Part shown: in pieces, positions 18,889 through 32,654 of the stretch
Position numbering within the stretch: the stretch's first letter is position 1
How the letters are laid out: every line of letters begins with the position of its first letter
The notes under the pieces: generated by a model
Told to the model about the DNA's origin: nothing
Databases searched by the model: none
Seen by the model: only the letters and a program-made list of their open reading frames with translations
From: Sporosarcina sp. Marseille-Q4943
Lineage (GTDB): Bacteria > Bacillota > Bacilli > Bacillales_A > Planococcaceae
DNA: 64,000 nucleotides
Assembly: GCF_943736995.1 (NCBI RefSeq)
Contig: NZ_CALSFT010000002.1
Coordinates: forward strand, 372,001-436,000
Direction: 5' to 3'
Translations under genes and position numbers: made by a program

Positions 18889-19194
18889 GGGTAAGAATGA
18901 TAGGGATCCATACATAGAAAAGCGCCTCGGGGATAAGCTTCAAGGCGATTCTATCATCCTTCAATGGACGTCGTTCCACGAAGGACCCCTTGAGCGTGCT
19001 CGATGGCAACGCCTCCTGGTGGTCAGCTGCTTACGGCGATTCACTACAAACATAGGTTCCGACCTTTTTCGGAGTCTCTATCAGTACAAGCCCTAATTGG
19101 GGACGACTCGTGTCGTTTTGTGTCGTACCTTGTACGCTACCCGCTTTTCGAAATCGCCAGTCCCGGAAAATACGAATCAGGAGAATCACCCATC
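18889..19194 (+). ncRNA. Long structured 5' leader of the atp operon, unrecognised
   Basis: No plausible coding content. Stems visible by eye: GATAG near 18898 with CTATC near 18952, continuing as one helix with a bulge; CGCCT / AGGCG just inside it; CCTTC / GAAGG (about 18958-18984); a small ACGAC / GTCGT hairpin followed by TTTT at 19103-19119, resembling a weak attenuator. CTCCTGGT at 19013-19020 is complementary over 8 bp (one GU) to ATCAGGAG at 19176-19183, the atpI ribosome-binding site. It matches no tmRNA, 6S, SRP RNA or T-box hallmark that I know. Confidence 0.5.
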
Positions 19195-20604
<1,410 letters not shown>

Positions 20605-20621
20605 TCGAAAGACAATCTTAC

Positions 20622-20660
20622 AAATGGCGAAGACTGCGGCGTAACTGCCCTTCGCCATTC
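20622..20660 (+). promoter_or_regulatory. Stem-loop between atpE and atpF
   Basis: Ten-bp stem AATGGCGAAG / CTTCGCCATT with an 18-nt loop, 18 nt after the atpE stop, with no T-run. It could stabilise the upstream mRNA or mark a processing site and so help give the excess of c subunit; that function is inference. Confidence 0.6.
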
Positions 20661-20774
20661 ATTTATGTAACAACTGACGTTTGAAATAGTAAGTTGAAGT
20701 TGAAAATTAAGAATAACGTTCTTTTTATACACTATCGAAAATTGACATGAGCTCTTGAAGGGAGTGAAACAATC

Positions 20775-21323
20775 GTGTTTGGAAATACCTTCATCCTATT
20801 GTCGGCTAACGGCGGAGGATTTTTGTCAGCATTGAATGGCAGATTGAATCTAGGCGATATCATCGTCACAGTACTATTCTTCACGATCCTCATGGTTCTA
20901 CTCAAGAAGTTCGCATGGGGCCCACTTATGGGCGTGATGGATCAACGTGCACAATTGATCGCAAATGAAATCGAAGCAGCTGAAAAAAGCCGCTTGGAAT
21001 CTCAAAAGCTTTTGGAAGAACAACGTGCCCTTTTAAAGGAAGCGCGTGACAACGCACAATCGATTGTTGAAAATGCTCGTAAGCAAGGTGAAACACAACG
21101 TGAAGAGCTGATGGCGGCAGCACGTGCTGAAGTGAACCGGATGAAAGAATCCGCAACACTCGAAATCGCGACAGAGAAGGAAAAAGCAGTTGCAGCTGTC
21201 CGCGAAGAATTCGTTTCACTTTCAATCTTGGCGGCATCCAAAGTTCTTGGTAAAGAAATCTCTGAGGAAGACAACCGTGCTTTGATTGAAGAAACGATTG
21301 TGAAGGCAGGCGAAAGCCGATGA
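20775..21323 (+). CDS. atpF: F1Fo ATP synthase subunit b
   Basis: Peripheral-stalk subunit. The 182-residue protein has a single N-terminal membrane helix (about 28-46, [16 protein letters not shown]), then a long Glu/Arg-rich coiled coil (about 60-150) that grips F1. The start is GTG 20775 behind GAAGGGAGTG at 20757-20766. Its stop overlaps the atpH start (ATGA), implying coupling to its partner delta. The 170-nt gap from atpE contains a stem-loop. Confidence 0.96.
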   Translation: MFGNTFILLSANGGGFLSALNGRLNLGDIIVTVLFFTILMVLLKKFAWGPLMGVMDQRAQLIANEIEAAEKSRLESQKLLEEQRALLKEARDNAQSIVENARKQGETQREELMAAARAEVNRMKESATLEIATEKEKAVAAVREEFVSLSILAASKVLGKEISEEDNRALIEETIVKAGESR

Positions 21324-21859
21324 GCAATTCGGTCGTAGCAAAACGCTATGCAACAGCACTTTTCGAACTATCTCAACAACATGGGCAAATCGGTCAAATT
21401 CAAGAAGAAATAAAAGAATTGACAAAGGTGTTCCGTGACAATAAAGACCTTGGTGAACTATTAAGTTCTCCGAAGTTATCATTGGCGAAGAAGAAGGAAA
21501 TGATCACGAACATTTTCGCAGGCGCAAATCCGCTCGTATTGAATGCATTGCACGTATTGCTTGATGCGAAGCGCATGGATGAAGCCCAAAATGTTTTCGA
21601 AGAATTCCTCGGACTTGCCGATGACGCTGCGGGAATCGCAGAAGCGAAAGTGTACTCGACACGTCCATTGACGGAGCAAGAGACGAATGCCATTTCGTCA
21701 ACTTTCGCCCACAAAGTTGGTAAACAATCTTTACGCATTGAAAATATCATCGATCCAAGCTTGATCGGGGGCGTCCGTCTCCAAATCGGCAATCAGATTT
21801 ACGACAGCAGCTTGAGCGCGAAGCTCGAAAAACTGCAACGTAAATTGATCGGATCCTAA
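21320..21859 (+). CDS. atpH: F1Fo ATP synthase subunit delta
   Basis: Links the b-stalk to the top of the alpha3beta3 head. The 179-residue product begins [19 protein letters not shown] and ends with the family segment [20 protein letters not shown]. It overlaps atpF by four bases and is followed by atpA after 23 nt. Confidence 0.96.
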   Translation: MSNSVVAKRYATALFELSQQHGQIGQIQEEIKELTKVFRDNKDLGELLSSPKLSLAKKKEMITNIFAGANPLVLNALHVLLDAKRMDEAQNVFEEFLGLADDAAGIAEAKVYSTRPLTEQETNAISSTFAHKVGKQSLRIENIIDPSLIGGVRLQIGNQIYDSSLSAKLEKLQRKLIGS

Positions 21860-21870
21860 TTTGAAATTGA

Positions 21871-23394
<1,524 letters not shown>

Positions 23395-23434
23395 TTCGTA
23401 ACGTATCTAGGATTTTGATCTAACTATACAATAA

Positions 23435-26188
<2,754 letters not shown>

Positions 26189-26204
26189 TAGATGTGACTA
26201 GTTG

Positions 26205-26240
26205 GCGGGCAGAGGGAGTCTTTCTTCTGCCCGCATTTTC
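26205..26240 (+). terminator. Intrinsic terminator of the atp operon
   Basis: Nine-bp stem GCGGGCAGA / TCTGCCCGC with a 12-nt loop, followed by ATTTTCTTT. Confidence 0.88.
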
Positions 26241-26299
26241 TTTCTGGGAATCTTAGCTAATGGAGGGTTTTTCGGGATAAACGAAATCTTGCTACAGCG

Positions 26300-26526
26300 C
26301 ATGAACGAGAACTTTCAATGTGTGAATGAGAACTCCAAGCACGTGAACGAGAACTTTAATGTGTGAATGAGAACTCCAAGCGCATGAACGAGAACTTTTC
26401 ATGGTTAAACGAGAACTCCAAGCGCATGAATGAGAACTTTGGATGGGTAAACGAGAACTCCAGGTGCGTGAACGAGAACTTTTCATCGGTAAACGAGAAC
26501 TCTAAGCGCAGGAACGAGATCTCCCC
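26300..26526 (+). repeat. Phased repeat array, CGAGAACTT family, 11 units of 21 nt in a 42-nt alternation
   Basis: GAGAAC (or GAGATC in the last unit) begins at 26307, 26328, 26349, 26369, 26390, 26411, 26432, 26453, 26474, 26495 and 26516: 21 nt apart with a single 20-nt step. Odd units read GAACGAGAACTTT and even ones GAATGAGAACTCC (later AAACGAGAACTCC), so the true higher-order unit is about 42 nt. It runs into the ywzB leader and is open in one frame (repeated M-N-E-N-S), which can fuse falsely to ywzB. Confidence 0.92.
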
Positions 26527-26554
26527 ATTACGCTTCAAAAAAGGAGGCAGGACT

Positions 26555-26791
26555 ATGAATGATGTTTTTGCACATAACCCGATGCTGGCCATCGTCTCGC
26601 ATATTTTTTTCATCGGCCTGTCATTTTATGCATTGCAATCAATCATGCCGGAAAAAATCATTAAAAAGCACCACGTTTTTCAAGCGCAATTGCTGTTTAT
26701 TTTATTGAGTTTTGCAATAGGTTCTGCCGTATCAAATTTCTTTTTGGACATATCCTATTGGTCAGGAAGGATCCCTACATTATTCAATTAA
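26555..26791 (+). CDS. ywzB: YwzB-family membrane protein (DUF1146)
   Basis: Small conserved membrane protein of unknown function found downstream of atpC in Bacillales. The 78-residue product has two hydrophobic helices (about 9-27 and 43-62) and the F-Y-A-L-Q-S-I motif. Start ATG 26555 follows AAGGAGG at 26541-26547. An open frame continues upstream through the repeat array (about 64 extra residues of M-N-E-N repeats), which I treat as non-coding. Confidence 0.85.
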   Translation: MNDVFAHNPMLAIVSHIFFIGLSFYALQSIMPEKIIKKHHVFQAQLLFILLSFAIGSAVSNFFLDISYWSGRIPTLFN

Positions 26792-27066
26792 TTGGGTTTG
26801 GTGAAGGGGAAATCGGGTAGATAGTCATTAGGCTATCGTCTCAGTCAAAACTGCTCATATGCCACTGATCCATGTCATCGCCGCGTCTACATTACGGATG
26901 TGTACGGGGCGATGGCATGAAATAAAAAATGTTTACTTTCAGATAACTCTCGGGAAGTACATAAGTACAACTGACAAATGCCTATTAAGGAAAGCACACA
27001 AATCGACATATGGGTACATATTATAGACTATCTTGTGGATAGACGGGAAAATAGCTCTGTAGTTAC
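26792..27066. other. Intergenic region with one hairpin
   Basis: No coding potential seen between ywzB and the murA promoter. The only strong structure is a 12-bp stem at 26871-26919 (CATGTCATCGCC with GGCGATGGCATG, one GU) with a 25-nt loop and no T-run. It may be a terminator relic or a regulatory stem. Confidence 0.5.
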
Positions 27067-27095
27067 TTGTTTAATAATGTAGAGCGTTGTAGAAT
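27067..27095 (+). promoter_or_regulatory. Candidate sigma-A promoter of murA
   Basis: TTGTTT at 27067-27072, a 17-nt spacer, TAGAAT at 27090-27095. It lies about 90 nt before the murA start in an otherwise empty AT-rich region. Confidence 0.5.
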
Positions 27096-27187
27096 AGTAT
27101 GTGTTTTTATGTTTAATTTATGACGAAAAAAATCAACAGAAGATATTATGGCAACCAGTATAAATTTTTGAGTCGGAGGGACTTTTT

Positions 27188-28489
27188 GTGGATAAAATAA
27201 TTATTAATGGTGGACGCGTTCTTCACGGTAACGTCCGTGTAGAAGGCGCTAAAAATGCGGTCTTGCCAATTTTGGCTGCTGCATTACTTGCGTCTGACGG
27301 TCCCAATATCATTCGTGATGTGCCGAATCTTTCGGACGTCTCCACGATCAACGAAGTAGTAAAGAGCCTGGATGCGAAGGTCGAATACGATCCAGCTAGA
27401 GGCCAAGTGATCATTGATTCAACAGAAAAACTTGCAAGTGAAGCACATTTTGATTATGTACGTAAAATGCGTGCGTCAATCTTAGTTATGGGACCATTGC
27501 TCGCGCGCAACGGTTTTGCACGCGTAGCTTTACCTGGAGGATGTGCGATCGGTTCTCGTCCGATTGACCAGCATCTGAAAGGATTCGAAGCGATGGGCGC
27601 GGAAATTACATTCGGACATGGACATGTCGAAGCGAAAGCGGAGAACGGCCTTACAGGAGCCAAAATCTATTTGGACTTCCCGAGCGTCGGCGCTACGGAA
27701 AACATCATGACTGCGGCAGCTTTGGCGAAAGGGACGACTATTATCGAAAATGCGGCGAAAGAGCCGGAAATTGTCGATTTAGCGAACTTCATCAATGAAA
27801 TGGGCGGAAGAGTGATCGGTGCCGGTACGGATGCAATCCGAATCGAAGGCGTGGATAAGCTTCACGGAACGATTCACCATATCATCCCAGACCGTATTGA
27901 AACAGGTACATTCATGGTAGCCGCAGCGATTACGGGCGGCGACATTACGATTGAAAATGCGGTTCCCGAGCATAACGCTGCGTTAATTTCCAAGCTTGGC
28001 GAAATGGGCGTTGTCATTACGGAATTGGACGAAGGCTTACGCATCCGAGCGAAGCATCCTTTGAAAGCGGTCGATCTGAAGACGATGCCGCACCCAGGAT
28101 TCCCGACAGACATGCAGTCACAAATGATGGCACTTATGCTGACGGCATCCGGAACTGGAGTGCTCACAGAGACGGTATTCGAAAACCGATTCATGCACGT
28201 TGAAGAATTCCGCCGTATGAACGCAAGTGTTAAAATCGAAGGACGCTCGGTCATCATCTCAGGACCATCCAATCTGCAAGGTGCCGAAGTTGCGGCGACA
28301 GACTTGCGCGCAGCAGCTGCCCTCATCTTGGCAGGCCTCGTTGCAGAAGGCGTAACACGCGTTACGGAACTCGACCATTTGGACCGCGGCTATGTCGATT
28401 TCCATAAGAAATTGAAAGCGCTCGGCGCAGACATCGAACGCGTCTCAATGGAAGAAACGAAAACAGAAACAGAGAAGCAACTCGTCTAA
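27188..28489 (+). CDS. murAA: UDP-N-acetylglucosamine 1-carboxyvinyltransferase (MurA1)
   Basis: Essential first enzyme of peptidoglycan precursor synthesis. The complete 433-residue protein shows the conserved Lys22 (EGAKNAVLP), the catalytic Cys119 in [15 protein letters not shown] and the flexible-loop context. The start is GTG 27188 with GTCGGAGGGA at 27173-27182. The position between ywzB and spoIID matches the B. subtilis murAA copy; the window-edge gene at 2-1030 is the second paralogue. The gene has its own terminator at 28526-28564. Confidence 0.97.
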   Translation: MDKIIINGGRVLHGNVRVEGAKNAVLPILAAALLASDGPNIIRDVPNLSDVSTINEVVKSLDAKVEYDPARGQVIIDSTEKLASEAHFDYVRKMRASILVMGPLLARNGFARVALPGGCAIGSRPIDQHLKGFEAMGAEITFGHGHVEAKAENGLTGAKIYLDFPSVGATENIMTAAALAKGTTIIENAAKEPEIVDLANFINEMGGRVIGAGTDAIRIEGVDKLHGTIHHIIPDRIETGTFMVAAAITGGDITIENAVPEHNAALISKLGEMGVVITELDEGLRIRAKHPLKAVDLKTMPHPGFPTDMQSQMMALMLTASGTGVLTETVFENRFMHVEEFRRMNASVKIEGRSVIISGPSNLQGAEVAATDLRAAAALILAGLVAEGVTRVTELDHLDRGYVDFHKKLKALGADIERVSMEETKTETEKQLV

Positions 28490-28525
28490 ACAGTACTCTT
28501 TATACACTGTATCCGAAGCTTCCAT

Positions 28526-28564
28526 AACTGCTCCTCGTCAACTCGACGGGGGGCAGTTTTTTTT
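28526..28564 (+). terminator. Intrinsic terminator of murA
   Basis: Long stem starting AACTGCTCC and closing GGGGCAGTT (one GU), inner CGTC / GACG, followed by eight T. Confidence 0.92.
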
Positions 28565-28598
28565 GAATGAAACCGGGGGGTTCAACATACAATCGAAT

Positions 28599-29561
28599 AT
28601 GGACAAACTACTAGCCGTTTTATTCATCGTACTACTATTTTTCATTCCCATCCTCATGAAAACGACAGTCGAACCCGAGAAGAACGTGGCAATGGAAGAT
28701 CCTTGCGCAATCACTATCACTGTGGAAGGGGTGGACAAGCCTTTGCCGCTTGAGGAGTATGTCTTGGGTGTCGTCGCCGGTGAAATGCCGATCGACTTCC
28801 ACGACGAAGCCTTGAGGGCACAAGCGATTGCGGCTCGGACATACGTACTGCGGACGACAGATGGCGGCAAGAAGCCGATCGAAGCGACCGTCTCCGCACA
28901 AGTGTACAAAACCGCAGCAGAACGGAAGGAACGCTGGGGGAAGAAGTTCAAGCAAAATGAAAAGAAGCTGCGTGAAATAGTCGCGACGACCGCCGGGGAC
29001 ACGATTGTGTATGGTGATGAAATGATTACCGCAATGTTTTTTTCAACGTCGAATGGGAAGACTGAAACCGCGCAAAACTATAGCGGCAGCCCGATTCCCT
29101 ACTTGCAGAGCGTAGAAAGCCCGGGGGAGGAAGTCGTCGCTGCGGAAGTGGAGCGGCACATCGAAATGCCGATTGCAAAGTGGAATGAAGCGCTCGGATC
29201 CGTCTGGAAAGCCGATCGATTCAAAAGCCTCCAGCTCGTCCGCAATCAGACAGGGCGCGTACAAAAAGCGGTCTCCTCAGGCTTCGAAATGAGCGGAAGG
29301 GACATGCGTGAAGCGCTCGGGCTCGCCTCCACAGACTTCGACATCGCCTACGACGTCACGAACGAGATCGTCCTCATCAAAACGAAGGGATACGGGCACG
29401 GGGTCGGCATGAGTCAATACGGCGCCGAAGCCTTTGCCCAGAAAGGATGGACAGCTGAAAACATACTGACCTACTATTATTCCGGCACCACAATAAAAAA
29501 GTTTGAAGTAGACGAATCTGAATGTTTAAAATCGCCAACACTTGCAAACAATAGCAAGTGA
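28599..29561 (+). CDS. spoIID: Stage II sporulation protein D
   Basis: Lytic transglycosylase of the SpoIIDMP complex that drives engulfment of the forespore. The 320-residue product has an N-terminal membrane anchor (about 4-21, LLAVLFIVLLFFIPIL), the SpoIID core (EEYVLGVVAGEMP, then QAIAARTYVL) and the hallmark GYGHGVGMSQYGAEA near the C-terminus. The start is uncertain: ATG 28599 gives a sensible anchor but lacks a well-spaced RBS, since GGGGGG at 28575-28580 is about 18 nt away. A TTG at 28563 sits within the murA terminator T-run and is unlikely. spoIIQ follows after 10 nt. Confidence 0.93.
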   Translation: MDKLLAVLFIVLLFFIPILMKTTVEPEKNVAMEDPCAITITVEGVDKPLPLEEYVLGVVAGEMPIDFHDEALRAQAIAARTYVLRTTDGGKKPIEATVSAQVYKTAAERKERWGKKFKQNEKKLREIVATTAGDTIVYGDEMITAMFFSTSNGKTETAQNYSGSPIPYLQSVESPGEEVVAAEVERHIEMPIAKWNEALGSVWKADRFKSLQLVRNQTGRVQKAVSSGFEMSGRDMREALGLASTDFDIAYDVTNEIVLIKTKGYGHGVGMSQYGAEAFAQKGWTAENILTYYYSGTTIKKFEVDESECLKSPTLANNSK

Positions 29562-29571
29562 GGTGATGATA

Positions 29572-30222
29572 ATGCGAGAAGAAAAACCGAAATCCCCTTC
29601 TCAGAAGAATAAGAGTCAGAAGAGTAGATGGTTCTGGCCGGCCATCTACGCAGGTATTGCAATCGTCTTCGTCGGCATGATTTGGGGCTACAATGCCTTC
29701 ATCCAAAAAGGGCCGAACGAAACAGCGGACGCAACAGATCCGAACGCTCCGCCGCTAGTGGAAACAAACGCTGCAACCGAAGTACTCAAATACCCGTTCA
29801 ACGAGGACCAACTCGACAACGTGGCTATTATACAAGAGTACTATGATGCAGAAGCCGATGAAGAAACGCGCGAAAGTGCACTACTCGTCTTCAATCAAAC
29901 ATATCTTACAAATAAAGGCGTTTCGATCTCGATGGATGGCCAACCATTTGAAGTCGTCGCAGCACTTAGCGGAACAGTGAAAGAAGTCATTATTGATCAA
30001 TTCAAAGGCGCCGAAGTCACACTTGAACACACGAACGGAATGACGACAATCTACGGTTCATTGACTGGAATCCTCGTCAAAGAAGGCGACGAAGTCATCC
30101 AAGGCCAATCACTCGGCACCGCCACAAGCAACGAATGGAATGCCAAAGCCGGCACACACTTGCATTTCCAAGTGCACAAAGATGGCAACCCAGTCAACCC
30201 GCGCACATTCCTAGGATTCTAA
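29572..30222 (+). CDS. spoIIQ: Stage II sporulation protein Q (degenerate LytM/M23 domain)
   Basis: Forespore membrane protein that forms the SpoIIQ-SpoIIIAH channel with the mother cell. The 216-residue product has an N-terminal cytoplasmic tail, one membrane helix (about 22-41) and an M23 fold. The HLHFQV motif of the last zinc ligands is intact, but where active endopeptidases have the first His (HxGxD) this protein reads GVSISMDGQ, so it is probably inactive, as in B. subtilis SpoIIQ. ATG 29572 follows GTGAGGTGATG. It lies directly behind spoIID. Confidence 0.92.
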   Translation: MREEKPKSPSQKNKSQKSRWFWPAIYAGIAIVFVGMIWGYNAFIQKGPNETADATDPNAPPLVETNAATEVLKYPFNEDQLDNVAIIQEYYDAEADEETRESALLVFNQTYLTNKGVSISMDGQPFEVVAALSGTVKEVIIDQFKGAEVTLEHTNGMTTIYGSLTGILVKEGDEVIQGQSLGTATSNEWNAKAGTHLHFQVHKDGNPVNPRTFLGF

Positions 30223-30228
30223 CCAGCC

Positions 30229-30260
30229 AAGCCGCTCTCCATTGGGAGAGCGGCTTTTTT
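30229..30260 (+). terminator. Intrinsic terminator of spoIID-spoIIQ
   Basis: Twelve-bp perfect stem AAGCCGCTCTCC / GGAGAGCGGCTT and T-run. Confidence 0.95.
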
Positions 30261-30385
30261 ATGTGAAGTATGAATGCGGAAATTTCTATTTGATTTGTCA
30301 CGCTATTTCGCGATTAACAAATAAATTTTTCCTTGTCTAATGGAATCTCTATCTATACTATTTATGCAATTGAAGCAGATCTATT

Positions 30386-30409
30386 ATTTGTCAAAGGCAT
30401 TTGGCGCGA
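30386..30409 (+). repeat. Array-associated element, copy B
   Basis: ATTTGTCAAAGGCATTTGGC plus GCGA: the same backbone as the other copies, with substitutions in the middle. It lies about 10 nt before the large GCGTCCAAAG array. A more degenerate look-alike (ATTTGTCA, then CGCTATTTCGCGA) is at 30293-30313. Confidence 0.6.
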
Positions 30410-30419
30410 ATGGTGATGT

Positions 30420-30818
30420 TCGTCCAATAGAGATTGTCCCGCGTCCGAAGTATCGTGCTGCGCGTCCAAAGAGGCGAGTGCCGCGTCCAAAGCGTCGTGC
30501 TGCGCGTCCAAAGAGGCGAGTGTCGCGTCCAAAGCATCGTGCTGCGCGTCCAAAGAGGCGAGTGCCGCGTCCAAAGCGCCGTGCTGCGCGTCCAAAGAGG
30601 CGAGTGCCGCGTCCAAAGCGTCGTGCTGCGCGTCCAAAGAGGCGAGTGTCGCGTCCAAAGCGTCGTGCTGCGCGTCCAAAGAGGCGAGTGCCGCGTCCAA
30701 AGAGGTGTGCCAGGCGTCCAAAGCGTCGTGCTGCGCGTCCAAAGAAGTGAGTGCCGCGTCCAAAGCATCGTGCTGCGCGTCCAAAATATCGAGTCCCGCG
30801 TCCAAACCATCGCCCACC
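30420..30818 (+). repeat. Largest phased repeat array: GCGTCCAAAG family, 19 units of 21 nt, 42-nt higher-order repeat
   Basis: GCGTCC begins at 30441 and then every 21 nt to 30798 (18 units) with a degenerate unit before it at 30420. Two unit types alternate: GCGTCCAAAGAGGCGAGTGC and GCGTCCAAAGCGTCGTGCTG, each with one further base, so the array is a 42-nt dimer repeat for most of its length, degrading at both ends. It gives long false Arg/Lys/Pro-rich ORFs on both strands. It lies between spoIIQ and spoIIID. Confidence 0.96.
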
Positions 30819-30948
30819 AAGCCCAAAAATCATCCGATCAAACCCCGCAAAAGAATAACCAAGCCACCGCCATCGCGCTTTGACATAACTGTCGCCTACG
30901 CCGCATAGGATAAAGGAAGAAATGGAGCTGACAGGAAAGGAAGAGGGC

Positions 30949-31218
30949 GTGCACGAGCAAATTCGGAGGCGATGCGTGCGCCTCGGCAAAATGTTGCTGG
31001 ACACTGGACTTACCGTACGGGCGCTGGCGAAAACGACGGGCTATTCCAAAAGCACGGTCCATAAGGATTTGACGGAGCGGCTGCCGAATGTGGATGTGGA
31101 ATTGTCTGAAGAAGTCGCCAAAATACTTGCCTATCATAAGTCTGTCAGACATTTAAGAGGCGGTGAAGCAACACGGATGAAATGGATGAACGAAAATAAG
31201 AAAGCCCGCAACACTTGA
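30949..31218 (+). CDS. spoIIID: Sporulation transcriptional regulator SpoIIID
   Basis: Mother-cell DNA-binding regulator acting with sigma-E. The 89-residue product contains the helix-turn-helix VRALAKTTGYSKSTVHKDL and the strongly conserved AYHKSVRHLRGGEATRMK tail. The start is uncertain: GTG 30949 (VHEQIRRRC) aligns with the MHDYIKER start of B. subtilis and has AGGAAAGG about 9 nt upstream; ATG 30922 would add nine residues and has AAAGGA. I prefer 30949. The upstream neighbour is the big repeat array, so its promoter must lie within or after the array. Confidence 0.93.
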   Translation: MHEQIRRRCVRLGKMLLDTGLTVRALAKTTGYSKSTVHKDLTERLPNVDVELSEEVAKILAYHKSVRHLRGGEATRMKWMNENKKARNT

Positions 31219-31226
31219 CGGAAATA

Positions 31227-31275
31227 GACGGGGACCATCGACCATCCTTGTAGGAAGGCGGACACCCTGTCTTTT
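31227..31275 (+). terminator. Terminator-like hairpin after spoIIID
   Basis: Outer stem AGACGGGG / CCCTGTCT (one GU) enclosing CCTT / AAGG, followed by TTTT. The rest of the gap to 31497 holds nothing I recognise. Confidence 0.6.
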
Positions 31276-31520
31276 CGCATGGGAAAAAACCAGCTGGACA
31301 ATGTGAAAAGACGACAAATCACTGTGGAAATGTTTAATGAATCTACCTATGCCTTTTAGTAGGGATTGAAAAAGGACTATAGGAAAACAGTTGTCATATT
31401 ACGAACTCCCCAAAACAACCTGTAAAAAACCCCCATACGACACTATTCCCCAAGACCTAAATAACTGCATAAAAATATACGGAAATCCTGTCAAACTTTG
31501 TGTTCATTAAAGAGCCATTA

Positions 31521-31529
31521 TGGTACAAT
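31521..31529 (+). promoter_or_regulatory. Extended -10 promoter of mbl
   Basis: TGGTACAAT: TACAAT at 31524-31529 with the TGn extension; TGTTCA at 31501 is a weak -35. About 55 nt before the mbl start. Confidence 0.5.
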
Positions 31530-31583
31530 CTATAGTTAGGAGAATAGACGACCGAACTATGGTTGGAAGGGGAAACGGGATTG

Positions 31584-32564
31584 ATGTTTGCAAAGGATAT
31601 CGGAATCGACCTTGGGACTGCGAATGTGTTGATTCACGTAAAAGGGAAAGGCATCGTTCTAGACGAGCCTGCAGTTGTCGCAATCGACAAACATACAAAC
31701 AAAGTATTGGCGGTTGGCGAAGAAGCGAGTAAAATGGTAGGAAGGACGCCAGGCAACATTATTGCTATCCGTCCGATGAAAGATGGCGTCATCGCCGATT
31801 TCGACGTGACGGAAATGATGCTGCGTCATTTTATTAATAAATTGAATGTCAAAGGTTTCTTATCGAAGCCGCGGATCCTCGTTTGCTGTCCGACGAACAT
31901 TACGAACGTCGAACAGAAAGCGATCCAGGATGCGGCGGAGAAATCCGGCGGCAAAAAAGTATATCTCGAAGAAGAGCCAAAAGTCGCAGCGATCGGTGCC
32001 GGCATGGACATCTTCCAACCGAGCGGGAATATGGTCATCGATATCGGCGGCGGCACGACGGACGTCGCAGTGCTGTCGATGGGGGATATCGTCACATCCG
32101 AATCGATCAAAGCCGCTGGCGACCTGTTTGACAATGACATTATTCAATCAATCAAGAAAAAATATAAATTGCTCATCGGGGAGCGGACGGCGGAAACGAT
32201 CAAGAAAGAAATCGCCACCGTCTTTCCGGGCAGCCGTAAGGAAGAGATGGACATCCGTGGCCGCGATATGGTCACAGGACTTCCGCGCACCATTACGATC
32301 AGCTCTGAAGAAGTGCGGGAAGCGCTGAGCGAGTCGGTCGCTATGATCGTCCAATCTGCGAAAAACGTTTTGGAAAAAACGCCGCCCGAACTATCCGCGG
32401 ACATTATCGACAGAGGCGTCTTCCTTACAGGCGGGGGTGCTTTATTGCACGGAATCGACCAGCTGCTCGCCGAGGAATTGAAAGTTCCGGTATTCATTTC
32501 GGACAACCCTCTCAGCTGTGTGGCGATCGGGACGGGAATCCTCCTCGAGAACATTAGCAAATAA
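31584..32564 (+). CDS. mbl: Rod-shape-determining protein Mbl (MreB-like actin)
   Basis: Actin-like filament that organises lateral wall synthesis. The 326-residue protein begins MFAKDIGIDLGTANVLIHVKG, has the second phosphate motif IDIGGGTTDVAVLS and the C-terminal adenosine motif FLTGGGALLHG. ATG 31584 aligns with the B. subtilis start; seven extra in-frame codons upstream are not conserved. The order spoIIID-mbl-flhO-flhP is the B. subtilis one and separates Mbl from MreB or MreBH. Confidence 0.96.
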   Translation: MFAKDIGIDLGTANVLIHVKGKGIVLDEPAVVAIDKHTNKVLAVGEEASKMVGRTPGNIIAIRPMKDGVIADFDVTEMMLRHFINKLNVKGFLSKPRILVCCPTNITNVEQKAIQDAAEKSGGKKVYLEEEPKVAAIGAGMDIFQPSGNMVIDIGGGTTDVAVLSMGDIVTSESIKAAGDLFDNDIIQSIKKKYKLLIGERTAETIKKEIATVFPGSRKEEMDIRGRDMVTGLPRTITISSEEVREALSESVAMIVQSAKNVLEKTPPELSADIIDRGVFLTGGGALLHGIDQLLAEELKVPVFISDNPLSCVAIGTGILLENISK

Positions 32565-32654
32565 ACTCGAAAAATCTTACGTCTGTTTGATTAATAAATG
32601 ACGGATTCAACCGAAGATAATAGAAGGACGAATAATCGAAAGGGGGCGGGCATC

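Noticed and set aside
18854..19096. 80-codon ORF in the atp leader
   Set aside because: Its ATG-less start overlaps the promoter -35 box, composition is not protein-like, and the region folds as RNA.
18889..19194. tmRNA, SRP RNA, 6S RNA or T-box
   Set aside because: No alanyl-acceptor ends, no SRP GGAA tetraloop domain, no T-box AGGGUGGNACCGCG sequence; location is also wrong for the known genes.
30420..30818. CRISPR array
   Set aside because: Unit length of 20-21 nt with a core of 8-10 nt is far too short, the variable parts alternate between two types rather than being unique spacers, and there are no cas genes.
30340..30826. Long Arg/Pro/Lys-rich or Leu/Asp/Ala-rich ORFs on both strands over the 30.4-kb array
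   Set aside because: They exist only because a 21-nt repeat preserves all frames; no RBS, open in several frames at once, and internally repetitive.
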